Source of the DNA: Flavobacterium fluviale
GTDB lineage: Bacteria > Bacteroidota > Bacteroidia > Flavobacteriales > Flavobacteriaceae
Direction of reading: 5' to 3'
DNA length: 64,000 nt
NCBI RefSeq assembly: GCF_003312915.1
Contig: NZ_CP030261.1
Location: 682,001-746,000 of the forward strand
Positions 61,090 to 64,000 of this stretch are shown here, one piece after another. Every line of letters begins with the position of its first letter. The first letter of the stretch is position 1. The position numbers and the translations under genes were made by a program. The notes below the pieces were generated by a model. It saw only the letters and a list, made by a program, of their open reading frames with translations. It had not been told where the DNA came from and ran no database searches.

Positions 61090-62646
61090 TTATTGTTTTA
61101 TCAAATTTAGAAAAACAACATCGTTTTCATTGATTTTGAATTCTTTGCTGAACGTTCCTTTTGCATCAATTGTTATTTTCTCCGTTGCAATTGGATCTCC
61201 GTTATTTTTCTTTTTCATAGCATTTACCTGCTCACGCGTCAACTGACTTGGTTTATTTAAAGCCAGATAATCTGCATAAACGTCATTTACTTTGTAACCT
61301 ACTTTATAGATTTCTAAAGTATATTTTCCTTTCTGCATTCCGTCAATTTCAATCTTTACTTTTCCTTTTTCTTTTGATGGAAGATCCTGAACGTAATAGG
61401 TCTGATTCCAAACTTTCTCGCCTGGATGTGTATTGGTAAAATCCCAAAGTAAAACTTGTACATCGCCTTTTGCATTTTTAGAGGTCCACGAAGCTTTATC
61501 CGAATTTTGAAGTTCTGTTTCTCCCAATTTGTTCAAAAATTGATACGAGAAATAAGCTGGCTTTTTAATTCCCTGCGTATTCAACAATCCGAAACCGCCA
61601 TGAAAAGGCGTAAATCTTGGCCCTGGTTCTTCAAAAATATCTGTAAAAACCCAATATGACATGGAGTTTGCCGCATTGCCGACTTGTTTTAATTTCTGCA
61701 GAATATAAGCTGCCGAGTGATAACTGTCGTGAATTGGATCTGCAGGTGTATAAGACGAACTCCACTCTGTGTAATGCAGTTCTAAATTGGGTTTAGTCGA
61801 ATTGGTAATCTGCTTACGCGAATTAATAACATCTCCGCTAATACTGTTTTCGTCTGGACTTAAAACGGTTCCAGAAGTCCCGAATTCATCCAAATATCCT
61901 TGATTTACACCATAAGTATGCGTCGAGATAAAATCTAAAGGCACGTTGTTTTTAGCACAAAAATCGATTGTTTCAGGAACCCATCCTGCTCCTGCTGTTG
62001 CTGGCCCTCCGACTTTGTAATCTTTGTTAACTGCTTTTACACCGCGGGCAGCATAATCATACAATTTGAAATATTCTGCCTGAGTTCCTGTCCAAAAACC
62101 TGGTGTTAAATTTGGTTCGTTCCAAACTTCAAAATACCATGTTTTTACTTCTTCAACTCCGTAACGTTCTGTAAAATGTGCAGTTAGATTTTTGATTAAA
62201 TCTTCCCATTTTTTATAATCTTTTGGAGGCGTGACATTTCCTTTCCACCAAAAAATAGTTTCTTTTCCGCTTGCCAGTGCATTCGGCATAAAGCCTAATT
62301 CAACAAAAGGTTTCATTTTCATACTCACAATATAATCGAACAAAACATCTACGTATTGATAATTATATTCTGGATTTCCTTTTGAGTCTTCACGGTAAAC
62401 CGCCATATCATCAGACAACAAACCATGAAAACGAATGTATTTAAAATCGCATTCTTTTTTAACCAATGCTAATTGCTGCTGCCAGTCGGCTCTCAAACCT
62501 TCGTTTGCTCTTCCGGCACCGATGCATTCTTTAAACATGGTGTTTAATTTTCCAGCCGATTTGTTGTAATCCACTTTTATCGTTCGGTCTTGAGCCATCA
62601 AATGGACTGAAGTAATTAAAACTGCTGCTATTAAAAGTTTTTTCAT
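61090..62646 (-). CDS. GH39 family glycosidase (beta-xylosidase-like)
   Basis: This is a 518-residue exported enzyme from ATG 62646 with signal peptide MKKLLIAAVLITSVHLMAQ; the longer frame to 62730 only translates spacer repeat. GH39 residues: acid/base Glu177 in FEVWNEPNL and nucleophile Glu294 in LHYTEWSSSY, with HGLLSDDMAVY near the start. Most members are beta-xylosidases; some are alpha-L-iduronidases, arabinopyranosidases or arabinofuranosidases. In this locus it probably removes a xylosyl or arabinosyl unit. 90 bp upstream of the GH3 gene. Confidence 0.9.
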   Translation of the reverse strand: MKKLLIAAVLITSVHLMAQDRTIKVDYNKSAGKLNTMFKECIGAGRANEGLRADWQQQLALVKKECDFKYIRFHGLLSDDMAVYREDSKGNPEYNYQYVDVLFDYIVSMKMKPFVELGFMPNALASGKETIFWWKGNVTPPKDYKKWEDLIKNLTAHFTERYGVEEVKTWYFEVWNEPNLTPGFWTGTQAEYFKLYDYAARGVKAVNKDYKVGGPATAGAGWVPETIDFCAKNNVPLDFISTHTYGVNQGYLDEFGTSGTVLSPDENSISGDVINSRKQITNSTKPNLELHYTEWSSSYTPADPIHDSYHSAAYILQKLKQVGNAANSMSYWVFTDIFEEPGPRFTPFHGGFGLLNTQGIKKPAYFSYQFLNKLGETELQNSDKASWTSKNAKGDVQVLLWDFTNTHPGEKVWNQTYYVQDLPSKEKGKVKIEIDGMQKGKYTLEIYKVGYKVNDVYADYLALNKPSQLTREQVNAMKKKNNGDPIATEKITIDAKGTFSKEFKINENDVVFLNLIKQ

Positions 62647-62669
62647 CTGGAAATGTTTTTTTATTTTTT

Positions 62670-62767
62670 GCCACAGATTAATGAGGATTCTAAAGGATTT
62701 TTCTTTTCTCTCGCAGATTTTGCACATCATGCAGATTCAAATCTTTTTAATCATTTTAATCTGTGGC
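62670..62767. repeat. MITE-like 98-bp element with GCCACAGATTAA ends
   Basis: GCCACAGATTAA (62670-62681) and TTAATCTGTGGC (62756-62767) are exact 12-bp terminal inverted repeats around a CAGATT-rich interior. The same word occurs at 13852-13865. No transposase here. Confidence 0.7.
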
Positions 62768-62793
62768 TAAATATTTTATTTTCTAACAATATG

Positions 62794-62891
62794 TTAGACG
62801 CACTGCAGTGCATCTCTACAAATTATGCGTAATCGTTCCGTTACAAAACCCTACAGTCCCGAAGCCTCGGTATAAAAAACCTGTCGGGTTT
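62794..62891. repeat. Two REP elements in tandem (GACGCACTGCAGTGCATC and GACAGG families)
   Basis: 62794-62820 carries TTAGACGCACTGCAGTGCAT, kin of 13773/13931. 62846-62891 is the inverted copy of the nested hairpin at 52085-52129 with only a few changes. Together with 62670-62767, nearly the whole 281-bp spacer between GH97 and GH39 genes is repeat. Confidence 0.82.
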
Positions 62892-62927
62892 AACTTTTTA
62901 CTTCTAACATTTAATCTCTAACCCAAA

Positions 62928-64000
62928 TTACAATTTTTTGAATCTTACTGCACCACCGCCAGCTCCGCCTAATTTCAATTGTAATTTATCTGAAGCTTTT
63001 ACTGTTTTCTTAGAAATTGCCACTGCTTCTGGATTGTGCGTTTGATCTGTTCCTTCAGCATCCACATAAATTTGTGCCTCGTAAGTTGCATTTGGATCTA
63101 AGAATGATAATGAAACTTCTACATTTCTTGGTTTTTCATTTGTCAAAGTTCCCAAATACCAGTCAGCGCTGTTTCTGTCTTTTCTAGCTGTTGTAATGTA
63201 TTCACCAATTTTTCCTTCTACAATTTTAGTGTCTTCCCAATCTGTCGGAACATCTTTTAAGAATTGTAAAGCTGGTTTTCCTTCGTAGTTTTCTGGAAGA
63301 TCTGCCAGCATTTGAATTGGAGAATAAAGCACTACATACAATGCTAACTGCTGTCCCACTGTTCCTTGAATTCTTTTTCCTGGATACCCTTGTTTTACCT
63401 CAACATCGAAAATCCCAGGTGTAAAATCCATCGGTCCTGAAAGTAATCTTGTAAACGGGATAATGCTTAAATGATTTGGCGGATTTCCTTCACTCCACGC
63501 GTTGTATTCTTGTCCACGTGCTGCTTCTCTCGAAACCATGTTTGGGAAAGTTCTTCTTTCTCCAGTATCTTTTATTGATTCGTGGTATAAAACTGCTAAA
63601 TCGTACTGTGCCGCTTTTTCTAAAATGTATCTGAAATAGTTCACTCCAAATTGTCCAAAGTGCATTTGTTTCATATTTAATTTTGAACCAACGTGACCAA
63701 TTTTTACGGTATGAATTCCTAGTTTTTTGTATAAAGCAAAACCTTCGTCAACTTCTTTTAAATAATTAATTAAGTTTGAACCTGTTTCGTGATATCCGAT
63801 TAATTCGATATTCTTTTTCTTTCCGTATTCAACTACTTTTTCAAGGTCGAAATTGTCAGCGCTTTTGGTGAAGCTGAACATGTGCATACGGTTTTCGTAC
63901 CATCCTGGAGTCCATCCTTTATTCCATCCTTCGATCAATAAATGGTTGAAACCTTCTTTTGCTGTAAAGTCGATATACGCTTCGGCGTTTTTAGTTGTTG
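62928..64000 (-). CDS. GH97 glycoside hydrolase, N-terminal part outside window
   Basis: The frame continues through the right window edge (TTKNAEAYIDFTAKEGFNHL, then LIEGWNKG), so the 5' end is missing; the visible 356 residues are the C-terminal part. GH97 features: IELIGYHETGSN, where the Glu is the residue present in inverting (SusB-like) members, TVKIGHVG, ERRTFPNMVSREAARGQEYN, and LSGPMDFTPGIFDV, plus the C-terminal all-beta domain. It would be an exo-alpha-glycosidase (glucosidase, or xylosidase/galactosidase-like) of the periplasm. First visible gene of the glycan operon. Confidence 0.93.
   Translation of the reverse strand, partial: TTKNAEAYIDFTAKEGFNHLLIEGWNKGWTPGWYENRMHMFSFTKSADNFDLEKVVEYGKKKNIELIGYHETGSNLINYLKEVDEGFALYKKLGIHTVKIGHVGSKLNMKQMHFGQFGVNYFRYILEKAAQYDLAVLYHESIKDTGERRTFPNMVSREAARGQEYNAWSEGNPPNHLSIIPFTRLLSGPMDFTPGIFDVEVKQGYPGKRIQGTVGQQLALYVVLYSPIQMLADLPENYEGKPALQFLKDVPTDWEDTKIVEGKIGEYITTARKDRNSADWYLGTLTNEKPRNVEVSLSFLDPNATYEAQIYVDAEGTDQTHNPEAVAISKKTVKASDKLQLKLGGAGGGAVRFKKL

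Noticed and set aside
62647..62730. N-terminal extension of GH39 (28 residues from 62730)
   Set aside because: It translates the GCCACAGATTAA repeat element; the signal peptide begins at 62646.
1..64000. tRNA or rRNA genes, prophage or insertion sequences
   Set aside because: No cloverleaf with a terminal CCA-type acceptor, no rRNA motif, and no transposase, integrase or phage structural gene was found on either strand.

Overview
The window is a stretch of a low-GC Bacteroidota chromosome, most likely a Flavobacterium close to the F. johnsoniae group. The evidence is the complete Bat aerotolerance operon, a CarboxypepD-regulatory-domain TonB receptor, lipoprotein signal peptides ending in a Ser-Cys lipobox, promoters of the Bacteroidota type (-33 TTG, -7 TAnnTTTG), and AT-rich spacers with dispersed palindromes. 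No tRNA, rRNA, CRISPR array, insertion sequence or prophage was seen.

Layout. 1-2400: end of an AlbA-type DNA/ATP-binding protein gene and two oxidoreductases, all on the minus strand. 2570-11930: MoxR ATPase, DUF58 protein, a two-TM protein, BatA, BatB, BatC, BatD and BatE on the plus strand, facing a YfbK-like VWA lipoprotein. 13975-15511: folate cyclo-ligase and an aspartoacylase-family gene. 15647-20410: uvrC, a gene broken by two in-frame stops, and a patatin/outer-membrane protein. 20727-28215: aromatic amino-acid catabolism (hmgA, hppD, kynA) mixed with envelope and unknown genes, with a possible small RNA at 23724-23835. 28250-29008: a 51-residue protein plus GNAT pair that looks like a toxin-antitoxin module. 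29432-39483: pgi, TonB receptor, a heme-protein candidate, RlpA, DinB, ArsC-like protein, YicC, gmk and nadD.

39736-43999 is the most interesting region. A NUDIX/winged-helix regulator precedes a four-gene operon: PRPP synthetase-like, NADAR, RNA 2'-phosphotransferase (KptA/Tpt1) and NAMPT-like. The promoter between them carries two 21-bp operators, one overlapping the -7 element and the other just upstream of the -33 element. All four enzymes make, use or process NAD, ADP-ribose or PRPP. The Prs-like/NAMPT-like pair has the same composition as the NARP1 pathway by which phages rebuild NAD+ from ADP-ribose and nicotinamide.

44096-52074: PKD lipoprotein, LysR regulator diverging from a secreted DJ-1/PfpI protein, Fe-alcohol dehydrogenase, gpsA, pheS, cvpA. 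52457-64000: a minus-strand glycan-degradation operon (GH97, GH39, GH3, GH5 with BACON domain, O-acetylesterase, GH95) best explained as hemicellulose, probably xyloglucan, utilisation. Spacers at 13773-13955, 39585-39704, 52085-52444, 54896-54979 and 62670-62891 hold several families of dispersed palindromic repeats.
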